DNA of 19,604 bases, taken from Marvinbryantia sp964455335. Its GTDB lineage: Bacteria > Bacillota > Clostridia > Lachnospirales > Lachnospiraceae. Positions within the stretch are counted from its first letter, which is position 1; each line of letters begins with the position of its first letter. Where the stretch lies: contig CAYVVW010000022.1 of NCBI GenBank assembly GCA_964455335.1, positions 1 through 19,604 of the forward strand, written 5' to 3'. Positions 7,379-15,115 of the stretch are shown in pieces. The notes beneath the pieces are model-generated. The model searched no databases. It worked only from the letters and a program-made list of their open reading frames with translations, and was not told where the DNA came from. The translations under genes and the position numbers were made by a program.

Positions 7379-8111
7379 TGGCCCACTTGGCGATCCCGAG
7401 CAGCACCAGGTGCGCCGGGTAAAACCAATAGAAGAAGTATTGCATCTGGCGCCCGCGCTTTCCGTTGTAGAAGCAGACGGGCAAAAAGCCCAGCGGCCCG
7501 TAGAGTTCCCAGGAGATGGCGATTGCGCCAAACAGGATCTGGACGCGGCGATCCAGGCGCAGGAAGTACAGCACCTCGATGAGAAAGACCCCCTTAAAGC
7601 CATAGTCCGTATAGAGATATTTCGCGAGAAACAGCCCGCCCGCGGCGATCGCCCCCTGGCAGAGGAGATAGAGCCAGGATTGTGCCTTGTGCGCGACGGG
7701 GCGGTTTGCGAAATAGGACACCCCCATCATCACCAAAAGGCCGATCAGCAAGGTGAAATACACATTTTGGTGGCGGGGGCTTATGAGCTCGTTCGCGAGC
7801 GCAAAATCAAACGGCAGTTCCGACAAAAGCGCGAACACGAGCAGGCGGAGCGCATATTTTTTGGCACTGCGGGTGTGGGAGAACCCCTCCACGAGCAAGA
7901 AGCAAAAAATGGGAAACGCGATGCGGCCAATGCCGCGCATCACGGGATATGCGGCGGACAAAAAGTCCGCGAGCGGGCCTGGCTGCACGCGGTAGAAGAG
8001 CGGCTGCACGACAGCCGCCCCCGTATGGTCAATCAGCATGGTCACGATGGCGATCCATTTTAAGACGCTTGCGCTCAGCGACGGCGCTTTCCATTTCTTC
8101 TGTTCCGCCAT
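7350..8111 (-). CDS. TraX family membrane protein
   Basis: TraX of F plasmid acetylates pilin; chromosomal Clostridial homologues are multi-pass membrane proteins probably of the acyltransferase type, with unknown substrates. The 253-residue protein has about seven hydrophobic segments and the family opening LKWIAIVTMLIDHTGA (17-32), then GRIAFPIFCFLLVEGF and a SELPFDFAL segment; near the C-terminus FFYWFYPAHLVLLG is also characteristic. I start it at the ATG whose complement is 8109-8111, preceded by GAGGG and separated from the upstream lipoprotein stop by one base (TGACATG), implying translational coupling. The longer in-frame start at 8150 would run into the previous gene. There is no conjugation machinery nearby, so a role in pilin modification is unlikely. 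Confidence 0.88.
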   Translation of the reverse strand: MAEQKKWKAPSLSASVLKWIAIVTMLIDHTGAAVVQPLFYRVQPGPLADFLSAAYPVMRGIGRIAFPIFCFLLVEGFSHTRSAKKYALRLLVFALLSELPFDFALANELISPRHQNVYFTLLIGLLVMMGVSYFANRPVAHKAQSWLYLLCQGAIAAGGLFLAKYLYTDYGFKGVFLIEVLYFLRLDRRVQILFGAIAISWELYGPLGFLPVCFYNGKRGRQMQYFFYWFYPAHLVLLGIAKWAITGRLQVLP

Positions 8112-8112
8112 G

Positions 8113-9357
8113 TCACGCGCCCTCGTTTTCTGCAGAGGAGTCAGCGTCATTTTCCTCGCCCAGCTCAGACGACTCGATGATTGCGATGTCGCCGTCTATG
8201 GCTTCCTCGTCGAGCAGCTCGGCATCTTCCCCGCCCGTCAATGCGGCATCGCCATCCAAAACTTCGATGTCCGCGTCGTCGAGCAGTTCCCCGTCCGCTT
8301 CCTCAAAATATTCCTCTTCGGAAATGTCGTGGAAGGTGTTGTTTTCCGCGAGGAATGCGATCACCTTGTCGCGCAGCAGGTCGTATTTGTAATTGTCCGG
8401 ATTTGTCACTTCCTCGGACTCATACTCCTCCACGGTGTCGTAGTCGTTGTAGGCAAGATCCGCCGCGAGCGCGTCTTGGTAGTCCTCATCCGTCACCGCA
8501 ATCTTTTCCTTTGCGGCGATGGTGTAGACGACCAGGCGCTCGTTGATGGACTGATTCAGCTCAAGCTCCGGGCTGTATTCCTCGCCGTAAAAGTCGGAGA
8601 GGTCATCGATGCCAAAAATCTCCTGAAGCTGGGTATGTTCTGCATCCTGCGCTTCCTTGCACGCGGCAGATAAGTCCTCCGGCACACTTTTGTAGACGGC
8701 GGTTTCCACCAGGGACGTGAGGAATTCCTCGCAGGCAAGGGCATCCGCGTCCTGCGCGTAGGTGGTCTCCAGTTCCTCCCGGATCGCGGTCTCGTACGCG
8801 TCCGTCGTGTCATAGTCCGAGATAGAGGCGACAAACGCGTCGTTATATTCGGGGGTGAGCACTTCTACGAGGGAGGTGAGCTTGAAGTGGAACTTCGCCG
8901 TTTTGCCGTCCAAAGTGCCGTCGTAAGGGGTTGGGAACACGATGTCCGCGTCTTTTTCCTCCCCGACGTTCATGCCGACGATGGCTTCTTCAAAGCCCTC
9001 GATGTATTCGCCCGCGCCCAGCTCAATCTGCGCGTCCGTATCAGACCCGCCCTCAAATTCCTTGCCGTCGATCGTGCCGACATAATCCACCATCGCAAGG
9101 TCGCCGTTCTGGGCCGGCCTGTCGGTGACATCCTTGTATTCCGCGCTGAAACTGAGTTCGTCCTCGATATAGGACTGCACGTCCGCGTCCGTGACTTCCG
9201 AGACGTAGCGGTCGATGGTCTGCCCCTTGTAAGGGGGAACTTCCACCGCGTCCGAGTAGTCGCGCGCGAGATCTTTTTTCTTCCCGCACCCCGCGAGCAG
9301 GCCCGCGCAGCCCGCCACAAGGCAAAAAACAAGCGTTCCTTTCTGAAAACGATTCAT
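8113..9357 (-). CDS. Trigger-factor-like FKBP-type peptidyl-prolyl isomerase lipoprotein
   Basis: Probably an extracytoplasmic folding factor on the outer membrane face. The start at 9357 has GAAAGGA upstream; the longer frame to 9603 runs through the promoter region and is rejected. The 414-residue protein has a signal peptide with lipobox LAGC (lipidated Cys24). Residues 84-164 are an FKBP domain closely following trigger factor (NGDLAMVDYVGTIDGKEFEGG, then GFEEAIVGM and VFPTPY); about 165-345 resembles the helical trigger-factor C-terminal chaperone domain. The ribosome-binding N-domain is missing, as expected for a secreted form. The last ~70 residues are strikingly acidic and low in complexity (ELLDDADIEVLDGD and similar). 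It is divergent from the SCIFF cassette and coupled to the TraX-like gene. Confidence 0.88.
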   Translation of the reverse strand: MNRFQKGTLVFCLVAGCAGLLAGCGKKKDLARDYSDAVEVPPYKGQTIDRYVSEVTDADVQSYIEDELSFSAEYKDVTDRPAQNGDLAMVDYVGTIDGKEFEGGSDTDAQIELGAGEYIEGFEEAIVGMNVGEEKDADIVFPTPYDGTLDGKTAKFHFKLTSLVEVLTPEYNDAFVASISDYDTTDAYETAIREELETTYAQDADALACEEFLTSLVETAVYKSVPEDLSAACKEAQDAEHTQLQEIFGIDDLSDFYGEEYSPELELNQSINERLVVYTIAAKEKIAVTDEDYQDALAADLAYNDYDTVEEYESEEVTNPDNYKYDLLRDKVIAFLAENNTFHDISEEEYFEEADGELLDDADIEVLDGDAALTGGEDAELLDEEAIDGDIAIIESSELGEENDADSSAENEGA

Positions 9358-9401
9358 TTTGGATGGTCCTTTCTGCAAAAAATTTTTATGCCAACGCTTG
9401 C

Positions 9402-9434
9402 AGTATAGCATAAAAAATGTGATACGTGTGTGAA
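9402..9434 (-). promoter_or_regulatory. Probable promoter of the FKBP lipoprotein / TraX pair
   Basis: On the minus strand TATACT (9402-9407) is preceded by TGC, an extended -10. An overlapping alternative is TATGCT (9407-9412), 16 bases from TTCACA (9429-9434). Either gives a leader of roughly 35-40 bases before the start at 9357. It lies back to back with the SCIFF promoter. Confidence 0.5.
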
Positions 9435-9457
9435 TTTTTGAAAAAACAAAAAAATTA

Positions 9458-9486
9458 TTGAGTTCCCAGAAAAACTGTGGTATGCT
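9458..9486 (+). promoter_or_regulatory. Probable promoter of the SCIFF cassette
   Basis: TTGAGT (9458-9463), a 17-base spacer and TATGCT (9481-9486), with TGG directly before the -10 making it an extended -10. Predicted start near 9493, about 83 bases upstream of the precursor ATG. The A-rich stretch at 9438-9456 may act as an UP-like element. Confidence 0.55.
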
Positions 9487-9490
9487 ATGA

Positions 9491-9563
9491 CCCATAGGTA
9501 TGCGTTGCCGCCGGGGGAACCCATCGGGCGGCTTTTCCGCAACCACATACGAATGCATATGGG
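9491..9563 (+). promoter_or_regulatory. Foldable 5' leader of the SCIFF precursor, touching its ribosome binding site
   Basis: Nested complementary pairs are visible: CCCATA (9491-9496) with TATGGG (9558-9563), GTATG (9498-9502) with CATAC (9546-9550), GTTGC (9504-9508) with GCAAC (9539-9543), and an inner CGCC (9509-9512) with GGCG (9527-9530). The outermost pair would cover the first three bases of the GGGAGGA ribosome binding site. The outer arm is close to the predicted transcription start, so it may be only partly transcribed. No known riboswitch class was recognised. Confidence 0.4.
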
Positions 9564-9575
9564 AGGACAGATCAC

Positions 9576-9725
9576 ATGAAGCACATTCAGACCTTACCGA
9601 CACAGAGCTTGCAGAACACCCTCAAAAAAGGCGGTTGCGGCGAGTGCCAGACTTCTTGCCAGTCCGCGTGCAAGACTTCCTGCACAGTGGGGAACCAAAG
9701 CTGCGAGCACAAGAAGCAGTCCTAA
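9576..9725 (+). CDS. SCIFF six-cysteine ranthipeptide precursor
   Basis: A 49-residue RiPP precursor. The leader half begins MKHIQTLPTQ and ends in a KKGG motif; the core reads CGECQTSCQSAC then KTSCTVGN, with six cysteines at 21, 24, 28, 32, 36 and 43. This is the SCIFF pattern (six cysteines in forty-five residues), near-invariant across Clostridia. The partner enzyme, encoded 80 bases downstream, is expected to link cysteine sulphurs to nearby residues as thioethers. In the studied Clostridium thermocellum homologue CteA the mapped bond joins Cys32 and Thr37, and both positions are present here. The ATG has GGGAGGA eight bases upstream. The gene is too short for common ORF cutoffs. Its biological role is unsettled; a signalling role has been proposed for related peptides. 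Confidence 0.96.
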   Translation: MKHIQTLPTQSLQNTLKKGGCGECQTSCQSACKTSCTVGNQSCEHKKQS

Positions 9726-9732
9726 ACCGGTG

Positions 9733-9758
9733 AGCAGCGGAGCGACTTCGCTGCTTTT
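9733..9758 (+). terminator. Hairpin plus T-run between SCIFF precursor and maturase (partial terminator / attenuator)
   Basis: AGCAGCG (9733-9739) pairs with CGCTGCT (9749-9755), followed by a short T-run (9755-9758). A shorter competing stem AGCG/CGCT (9741-9752) is possible. The T-run is short, so partial read-through is likely. That would give more precursor than enzyme, a common arrangement in RiPP operons (inference). Confidence 0.6.
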
Positions 9759-9805
9759 CGTCATCAAAAAAACGATCTTTGGAAAAACGGACAGGGAGTG
9801 CGGGC

Positions 9806-11179
9806 GTGGTTCACCAATACAAAAACAACGGATATGACATTGTACTGGACACCAACAGCGGGGCGATCCACGTGGTGGACGACCTGACGTATGATGTCAT
9901 CTCGCTTTTGAAAGAAAAGAAAGGCGCACAGGAGATTGTGGACGCCCTGGGGGAAACGTATGGGGCGCGCGAAGTCTCGGAGGCCCTTTCGGAGTGCCGG
10001 GAGCTGGAGCAGGCGGGCCAGCTGTTTTTGCAAGACGTTTACGAGGACGCGATCGTGGATTTCCAAAAAAGAAAGACCGTCGTCAAGGCGCTTTGCCTGC
10101 ACGTTGCGCACGATTGCAACCTGGCCTGCGGCTATTGCTTCGCGCAGGAGGGGGAGTACCATGGGCGCCGTGCGCTAATGCCCTTTGCGGTCGGCAAAAA
10201 AGCCCTGGACTTCCTGGTCGCAAATTCCGGTGCTCGCCGCAACCTGGAGGTCGACTTTTTCGGGGGCGAGCCGCTTTTGAATTTCCAGGTCGTAAAAGAT
10301 CTGGTCGCCTATGGCAGGGAGCTGGAAAAGGCGCACCAGAAGCGCTTCCGCTTTACCCTCACGACAAATGGGGTCTTGTTAGGCCAGGAGGCCATGGAGT
10401 TTTGCAACCGCGAGATGGCAAACGTCGTCTTAAGCATCGACGGCAGGAAAGAAGTCCACGACAGGATGCGCCCGTTTCGCAATGGGCGCGGCAGCTACGA
10501 TCTGGTTTTGCCGAGATTTTTGGAGTTTGCCAAAATGCGGGGAGACAAAAGCTATTACGTGCGGGGCACGTTCACCAGACACAACCTGGACTTTTGCGCG
10601 GACGTGCTGCATTTGGCAGACTTGGGGTTCGGGCAGATTTCCATCGAGCCTGTCGTCGCCCCAAAGGATGCCGATTACGCGCTTCGAGAGGAGGACCTGC
10701 CGCAGCTTTTCGACCAATATGACCGCCTGGCAAGGGAGATGCTCCGGCGGGAAAAAGAGGGGCGCGGGTTTTCTTTTTTCCATTTCCAGATCGATTTGAC
10801 AGGCGGGCCGTGTGTGTACAAGCGGCTTTCCGGGTGTGGGTCCGGAAGCGAGTACTTGGCGGTGACACCCTGGGGGGATCTGTACCCATGCCACCAGTTT
10901 GTGGGAAATGAAGCATTTTGCATGGGGAATGTCGACGCGGGCGTCACGCGGCAGGACATCCGGCAGGAGTTCCTCTCCTGCACGGTTTACACGAAAGAAG
11001 CGTGCAAAAATTGCTTTGCGCGATTTTATTGCAGCGGGGGCTGCGCGGCGAATTCCTACCAATTTAAGGGGCGGATCGACGATGTCTATGACATCGGCTG
11101 CGCCTTGCAGCGAAAGCGCGTGGAGTGCGCCATCATGCTGCAGGCGGCGCGCCTGGGCGCGAAAAAGGCGCACGCGTAA
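9806..11179 (+). CDS. SCIFF radical SAM maturase
   Basis: Installs thioether cross-links in the SCIFF peptide in the cytoplasm. I choose the GTG at 9806: it has AGGGAG seven bases upstream, and the resulting N-terminus MVHQYKNNGYDIVLD matches the usual start of this family; the in-frame TTG at 9779 has no ribosome binding site. The 457 residues comprise an N-terminal leader-recognition (RRE-like) region (about 1-85), the radical SAM motif CNLACGYC with Cys104, 108 and 111 for the SAM-binding 4Fe-4S cluster, the FFGGEPLLN strand, and a Cys-rich SPASM-type region (about 335-445, including CGSGSEYLAVTP, YPCHQF and CKNCFARFYCSGGC) for auxiliary clusters. All expected cysteines appear present. It sits directly after its substrate gene and before secDF. 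Confidence 0.96.
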   Translation: MVHQYKNNGYDIVLDTNSGAIHVVDDLTYDVISLLKEKKGAQEIVDALGETYGAREVSEALSECRELEQAGQLFLQDVYEDAIVDFQKRKTVVKALCLHVAHDCNLACGYCFAQEGEYHGRRALMPFAVGKKALDFLVANSGARRNLEVDFFGGEPLLNFQVVKDLVAYGRELEKAHQKRFRFTLTTNGVLLGQEAMEFCNREMANVVLSIDGRKEVHDRMRPFRNGRGSYDLVLPRFLEFAKMRGDKSYYVRGTFTRHNLDFCADVLHLADLGFGQISIEPVVAPKDADYALREEDLPQLFDQYDRLAREMLRREKEGRGFSFFHFQIDLTGGPCVYKRLSGCGSGSEYLAVTPWGDLYPCHQFVGNEAFCMGNVDAGVTRQDIRQEFLSCTVYTKEACKNCFARFYCSGGCAANSYQFKGRIDDVYDIGCALQRKRVECAIMLQAARLGAKKAHA

Positions 11180-11225
11180 GGGCTGGCGCTGCCGATAAAA
11201 CGTTGAGACGAAAGAGGAAAAACAT

Positions 11226-13376
11226 ATGAACAAGAATCAGTCACTTGCCGTAGTCATCGGCACGGTTCTGTTGGTTGCGCTTCTGGCGTTTACCACCATC
11301 GTGGGCTTTGGCCCCACCGGCACGGGCGCGGCCAGAAATATCCTGCTCGGGCTGGATTTGTCGGGGGGCGTGAGCATTACTTACCGGGCGGTCGGCGACG
11401 AGCCGCCATCCGCGGAGGATATGCGCGACACCGTTTACAAGCTGCAGCAGCGCGTGGATGGCTACAGCACCGAGGCGCAAGTCTACCAGGAGGGGGATAA
11501 CCGCATCAGCATCGAGATCCCCGGGGTCACCAATGCGGAGACCATCCTGCAGGAACTGGGAAAGCCAGGCTCTTTGACGTTTGAGCTGAGTGACGGCACG
11601 GTGGTGCTGGAGGGCACGGACGTCGAGACCGCGAGCGCGGGAACGATGCCGGACGAGCTTGGCAACACCGAGGATGTCGTGGAGCTGGTTCTGACCGACG
11701 CGGGCAGCGAGAAGTTCGCGGAGGCGACTGCGGAAAATATCGGCAACGTGATCAACATCGTCTACGACGACGAGGTGATCAGCGCGCCGGTCGTGCAAAC
11801 GGCCATCACGGGCGGCACGGCGCAGATCACCGGCATGGAGAGCCACGAGGAGGCGGAAAACCTGGCGTCCTCCATCCGCATCGGGTCTCTTTCCGTGGAA
11901 CTGGAGGAGCTGGAGTCCAAAGTGGTCGGCGCGCAGTTGGGCGAGCGCGCCATCTCCACGAGCCTTTTGGCGGGTGCGATCGGGATTGCCCTGGTGATCC
12001 TGTTCATGGCGGTCGTGTACCTTGTGCCCGGCATCGTGGCGGGCGTTTCCCTGCTCATTTACACGGGACTGACGCTGTTGTCCTTGAACGCATTTGACCT
12101 GACACTCACGCTGTCCGGCATCGCGGGCATCATCCTTTCCATCGGCATGGCGGTGGACGCAAATGTCATCATCTACGCGCGCGTCCGCGAGGAGATCGCG
12201 GATGGGAAGTCCGTGCATTCCGCCATCAACATCGGCTTCCAAAAGGCCCTGTCCGCCATTTTGGACGGCAATATCACCACGCTGATTGCGGCCGCGGTCC
12301 TGGCGTGGAAGGGAACGGGAACGATCAAGGGCTTTGCGCAGACGCTCGCGCTTGGCATTGTCCTTTCGATGTTTACCGCGTGCGTGGTCTCGCGCCTGCT
12401 CATCCATGCCGTCTATTTCCTGGGCGTCAAGGATGAGAAGTACTACGGCAGGGCAAAGGCCATACAGACCATCGATTTTGTGGGCAGGCGCAAGATGTTT
12501 TTCGCGATTTCCATCGCGCTGATCCTGATCGGACCGGCGGCGATGCTGATCCACCAAAAGACGGATGGGCGCGCCTTAAACTTCAGCCTGGAGTTTATGG
12601 GCGGCACGACGACTACGGTGACATTCAACGAAGACTATACCATCGACGAGCTGGACAGGGATGTAAAGCCCGTCGTGCAGGAAGTGACGGGTGATGCCGA
12701 CATCCAGCTGCAAAAAGTGACGGGCGGGAACCAGGTCATCATCAAGACCCGTGTGCTCTCCACCGAGGAGCGGCAGCAGATGGGCGACAAGCTCGTGGAG
12801 CGCTTCGGCGTGGACGCGTCCTTGATCTCCACCGACAGCATTTCTTCCGTCATCAGCGGGGAGATGCGCAGCAATGCCATTGTGGCCGTTTTGATCTCTG
12901 CCATTTTGATGCTCGTCTACATTTGGTTCCGCTTTAGCGACTTGCGCTTTGCGACAAGCGCGGTTCTGGCGCTGATGCACGACGTGCTGGTGGTGCTGAT
13001 GTGCTATGCCGTGCTCTGGATCAGCGTGGGGAGCAGCTTCATCGCCTGTATGCTGACGATTGTCGGTTATTCCATCAACGCGACGATTGTCATTTTTGAC
13101 CGCATCCGCGAGAACCTGCGCACGATGGGCAAGACGGGCGACTTAAAGGAGATCGTGAACTTGAGCATTACGCAGACCCTGACGCGGAGCATCTATACGT
13201 CCTTGACCACGTTTCTCACCATCGCGGTGCTCTACGTCCTCGGGGTCAGCAGTATCCGGGAGTTTGCGCTTCCGCTGATGGCGGGCGTTGTGTGCGGCGC
13301 GTATTCGTCGGTGTGCATCACCGGCCCGCTGTGGTATGTCATGAAGCAAAAAAGGAAAGTCGGGGGCAAAAAATAG
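11226..13376 (+). CDS. secDF: Protein translocase subunit SecDF (fused)
   Basis: Uses the proton-motive force to help the Sec translocon finish export. The 716-residue protein is a single-chain fusion of SecD and SecF. SecD half: N-terminal membrane segment (about 7-28), the LGLDLSGGVSITY motif (about 41-53), the extracellular P1-type domain, and five membrane segments (about 245-395) with GMAVDANVIIYAR. SecF half: membrane segment near 425-442, the LEFMGGTTTTVTF motif (about 457-469), a small P4-type domain and membrane segments to about 700 with a FDRIRENLR motif. The ATG at 11226 follows AGAGGA. It lies 46 bases after the SCIFF maturase, a neighbourhood seen repeatedly for SCIFF loci in Clostridia, though a functional link is unproven. 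Confidence 0.96.
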   Translation: MNKNQSLAVVIGTVLLVALLAFTTIVGFGPTGTGAARNILLGLDLSGGVSITYRAVGDEPPSAEDMRDTVYKLQQRVDGYSTEAQVYQEGDNRISIEIPGVTNAETILQELGKPGSLTFELSDGTVVLEGTDVETASAGTMPDELGNTEDVVELVLTDAGSEKFAEATAENIGNVINIVYDDEVISAPVVQTAITGGTAQITGMESHEEAENLASSIRIGSLSVELEELESKVVGAQLGERAISTSLLAGAIGIALVILFMAVVYLVPGIVAGVSLLIYTGLTLLSLNAFDLTLTLSGIAGIILSIGMAVDANVIIYARVREEIADGKSVHSAINIGFQKALSAILDGNITTLIAAAVLAWKGTGTIKGFAQTLALGIVLSMFTACVVSRLLIHAVYFLGVKDEKYYGRAKAIQTIDFVGRRKMFFAISIALILIGPAAMLIHQKTDGRALNFSLEFMGGTTTTVTFNEDYTIDELDRDVKPVVQEVTGDADIQLQKVTGGNQVIIKTRVLSTEERQQMGDKLVERFGVDASLISTDSISSVISGEMRSNAIVAVLISAILMLVYIWFRFSDLRFATSAVLALMHDVLVVLMCYAVLWISVGSSFIACMLTIVGYSINATIVIFDRIRENLRTMGKTGDLKEIVNLSITQTLTRSIYTSLTTFLTIAVLYVLGVSSIREFALPLMAGVVCGAYSSVCITGPLWYVMKQKRKVGGKK

Positions 13377-13381
13377 GCGGT

Positions 13382-15115
13382 ATGGAAAATTGGGTAGTTG
13401 CCGCAAAGCGCGCGGATTTTTCCGAGATAGCAGACAAGTTTGGCATCGACCCGGTGGTCGCGCGGCTCATCCGCAACCGCGACGTGGTGGGGGATGCGGC
13501 GATCGGGGAGTACCTTTATGGCACGATCCGGGATTTGCACAGCCCGCACTTGCTGCGCGGGTGTGACGAGGCCGTGGGGCTTTTGCGGGCGCGCATCCGC
13601 GACAAAAAGAAGATACGCGTCATCGGCGATTATGACATTGACGGGGTGAATGCCACCTATATCTTGTGCCAGGGGCTGCGGCACCTAGGAGCGGACGTGG
13701 ACTACGACCTGCCAGATCGCATCCGGGACGGCTATGGGCTGAACGCGCACTTGGTGGACGCGGCGCATGAGGCCGGCGTGGACACCATCGTGACGTGCGA
13801 CAACGGCATTTCCGCCGTGAGCCAAGTCGCCTATGCGCGCTCCTTGGGGATGACGGTGATCGTGACAGACCACCATGAGCCTGGGCCATCCTTGCCGGAC
13901 GCGGACGTGGTGGTGAACCCGCGGCAGCCGGGGTGCCCCTACCCCTACAAGCATCTGTGCGGGGCTGCCGTCGCCTATAAGCTGATGGTTGCGCTCTATG
14001 AGGCCGAGGGCAGGCCAGACGCGGAGAGCGACGTTTTTTTGGAATATGCGGGGTTTGCCACCGTCGGGGATGTCATGGAGCTGACGGGCGAGAACCGTAT
14101 TTTGGTAAAAGAGGCCCTAAAAAGGCTGGAAAGGACAGAAAATCTCGGCTACCGCGCGCTCATCCGCGCCGCGGGCCTTTTGGGAAAGCCCATACGCGCC
14201 TACCATGTCGGGTTTGTCTTAGGGCCGTGCCTGAACGCGGGCGGGCGGCTGGACACCGCCAAAAAATCCCTGCGGCTGCTGCTCTCAGAGTCGGACGCGG
14301 AGGCGGGCGCGTTGGCTGAGGAGCTTGTGGAGCTGAACAGGCGGCGCAAGGAGCTGACGGAGCGCGGGTACGCGCAGGCGGTCGATCTCGTCGAGCGCGG
14401 GGGGCAAAAGGAGGATCGCGTCCTTGTGGTCTATTTGCCCGACTGCCACGAAAGCCTGGCCGGCATCATTGCGGGAAGGCTTCGGGAGCACTATTACCGT
14501 CCGGTGTTTGTCCTAACGAGGGGCGCGTCTGCCGTAAAGGGGTCTGGGAGATCCAATGCGGCATACTCCATGTTTGCGGAGATGCAAAAGTGCGCGGATT
14601 TGTTTCTCAACTTTGGGGGGCACCCCATGGCCGCCGGCTGTACCTTGGAGGAGTCCAACATCGGCCCGATGCGGGAGCGGCTCAACGCCCAGGCGCGTCT
14701 GACAGAAGCGGATCTGACGCCGAAAGTGCTGATCGACGTCGCCATGCCGATTGACTACATCTCTGAGGAATTTATTAGGCAGCTCGATGTGCTGGAGCCT
14801 TATGGCAAGGGCAACCCAAAGCCTGTCTTTGCGCAGAAAAACCTGCGCGTGCTTACGATCAAGGAAGCCGGGGACGCAGGGCGCGTGGTGCGGCTGCGGT
14901 TAAAGAGCGAGGCGGGCACGGTGATGGACGCGGTCTATTTTGGCGACGCGGCCGCATTTCGCGCCTACCTGGAGCGGACATTTGGCGAGGAGCAGGTCGG
15001 GCGGGCCTACCAGGGCCGCAAAAGCGAGGTCACCTTGTCGGTCACCTATTACCCGACCGTGCAGGAATATCGGCAGATGCGCAGCCTGCAAGTGGTTGTG
15101 CAGCATTACCGCTGA
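13382..15115 (+). CDS. recJ: Single-stranded-DNA-specific exonuclease RecJ
   Basis: A 5'-3' ssDNA exonuclease in recombination and mismatch/base excision repair. The 577 residues carry DHH-phosphoesterase motifs: IGDYDIDGVNATY (81-93, metal-binding Asp83/85/87), the TCDNGIS segment with Asp140, VTDHHEPG (161-168) with Asp163-His164-His165, and LNAGGRLDTAKKS. The DHHA1 domain has GGHPMAAGC near 412-420, and an OB-like C-terminal domain follows. I start at ATG 13382, five bases after the secDF stop; the ribosome binding site there is poor (AGGCGG very close), suggesting coupling to secDF translation. An upstream in-frame start at 13292 would lie inside secDF and is rejected. Confidence 0.95.
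   Translation: MENWVVAAKRADFSEIADKFGIDPVVARLIRNRDVVGDAAIGEYLYGTIRDLHSPHLLRGCDEAVGLLRARIRDKKKIRVIGDYDIDGVNATYILCQGLRHLGADVDYDLPDRIRDGYGLNAHLVDAAHEAGVDTIVTCDNGISAVSQVAYARSLGMTVIVTDHHEPGPSLPDADVVVNPRQPGCPYPYKHLCGAAVAYKLMVALYEAEGRPDAESDVFLEYAGFATVGDVMELTGENRILVKEALKRLERTENLGYRALIRAAGLLGKPIRAYHVGFVLGPCLNAGGRLDTAKKSLRLLLSESDAEAGALAEELVELNRRRKELTERGYAQAVDLVERGGQKEDRVLVVYLPDCHESLAGIIAGRLREHYYRPVFVLTRGASAVKGSGRSNAAYSMFAEMQKCADLFLNFGGHPMAAGCTLEESNIGPMRERLNAQARLTEADLTPKVLIDVAMPIDYISEEFIRQLDVLEPYGKGNPKPVFAQKNLRVLTIKEAGDAGRVVRLRLKSEAGTVMDAVYFGDAAAFRAYLERTFGEEQVGRAYQGRKSEVTLSVTYYPTVQEYRQMRSLQVVVQHYR

Noticed and set aside
7239..8063. 274-codon plus-strand frame over the TraX-like gene
   Set aside because: Charged, motif-free translation that overlaps YdcF and lies antisense to a clear multi-pass membrane protein.
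9358..9603. N-terminal extension of the FKBP lipoprotein to 9603
   Set aside because: It would cross both promoters and the SCIFF leader and place extra residues before a complete signal peptide with lipobox.
9779..9805. Longer maturase start at TTG 9779
   Set aside because: No ribosome binding site upstream, while the GTG at 9806 has AGGGAG at seven bases and gives the family-typical N-terminus.
11241..12557. 438-codon open frame on the minus strand opposite secDF
   Set aside because: Composition (Arg/His/Asp/Gln-rich) is typical of the antisense of a GC-rich membrane-protein gene; no ribosome binding site and no motif.
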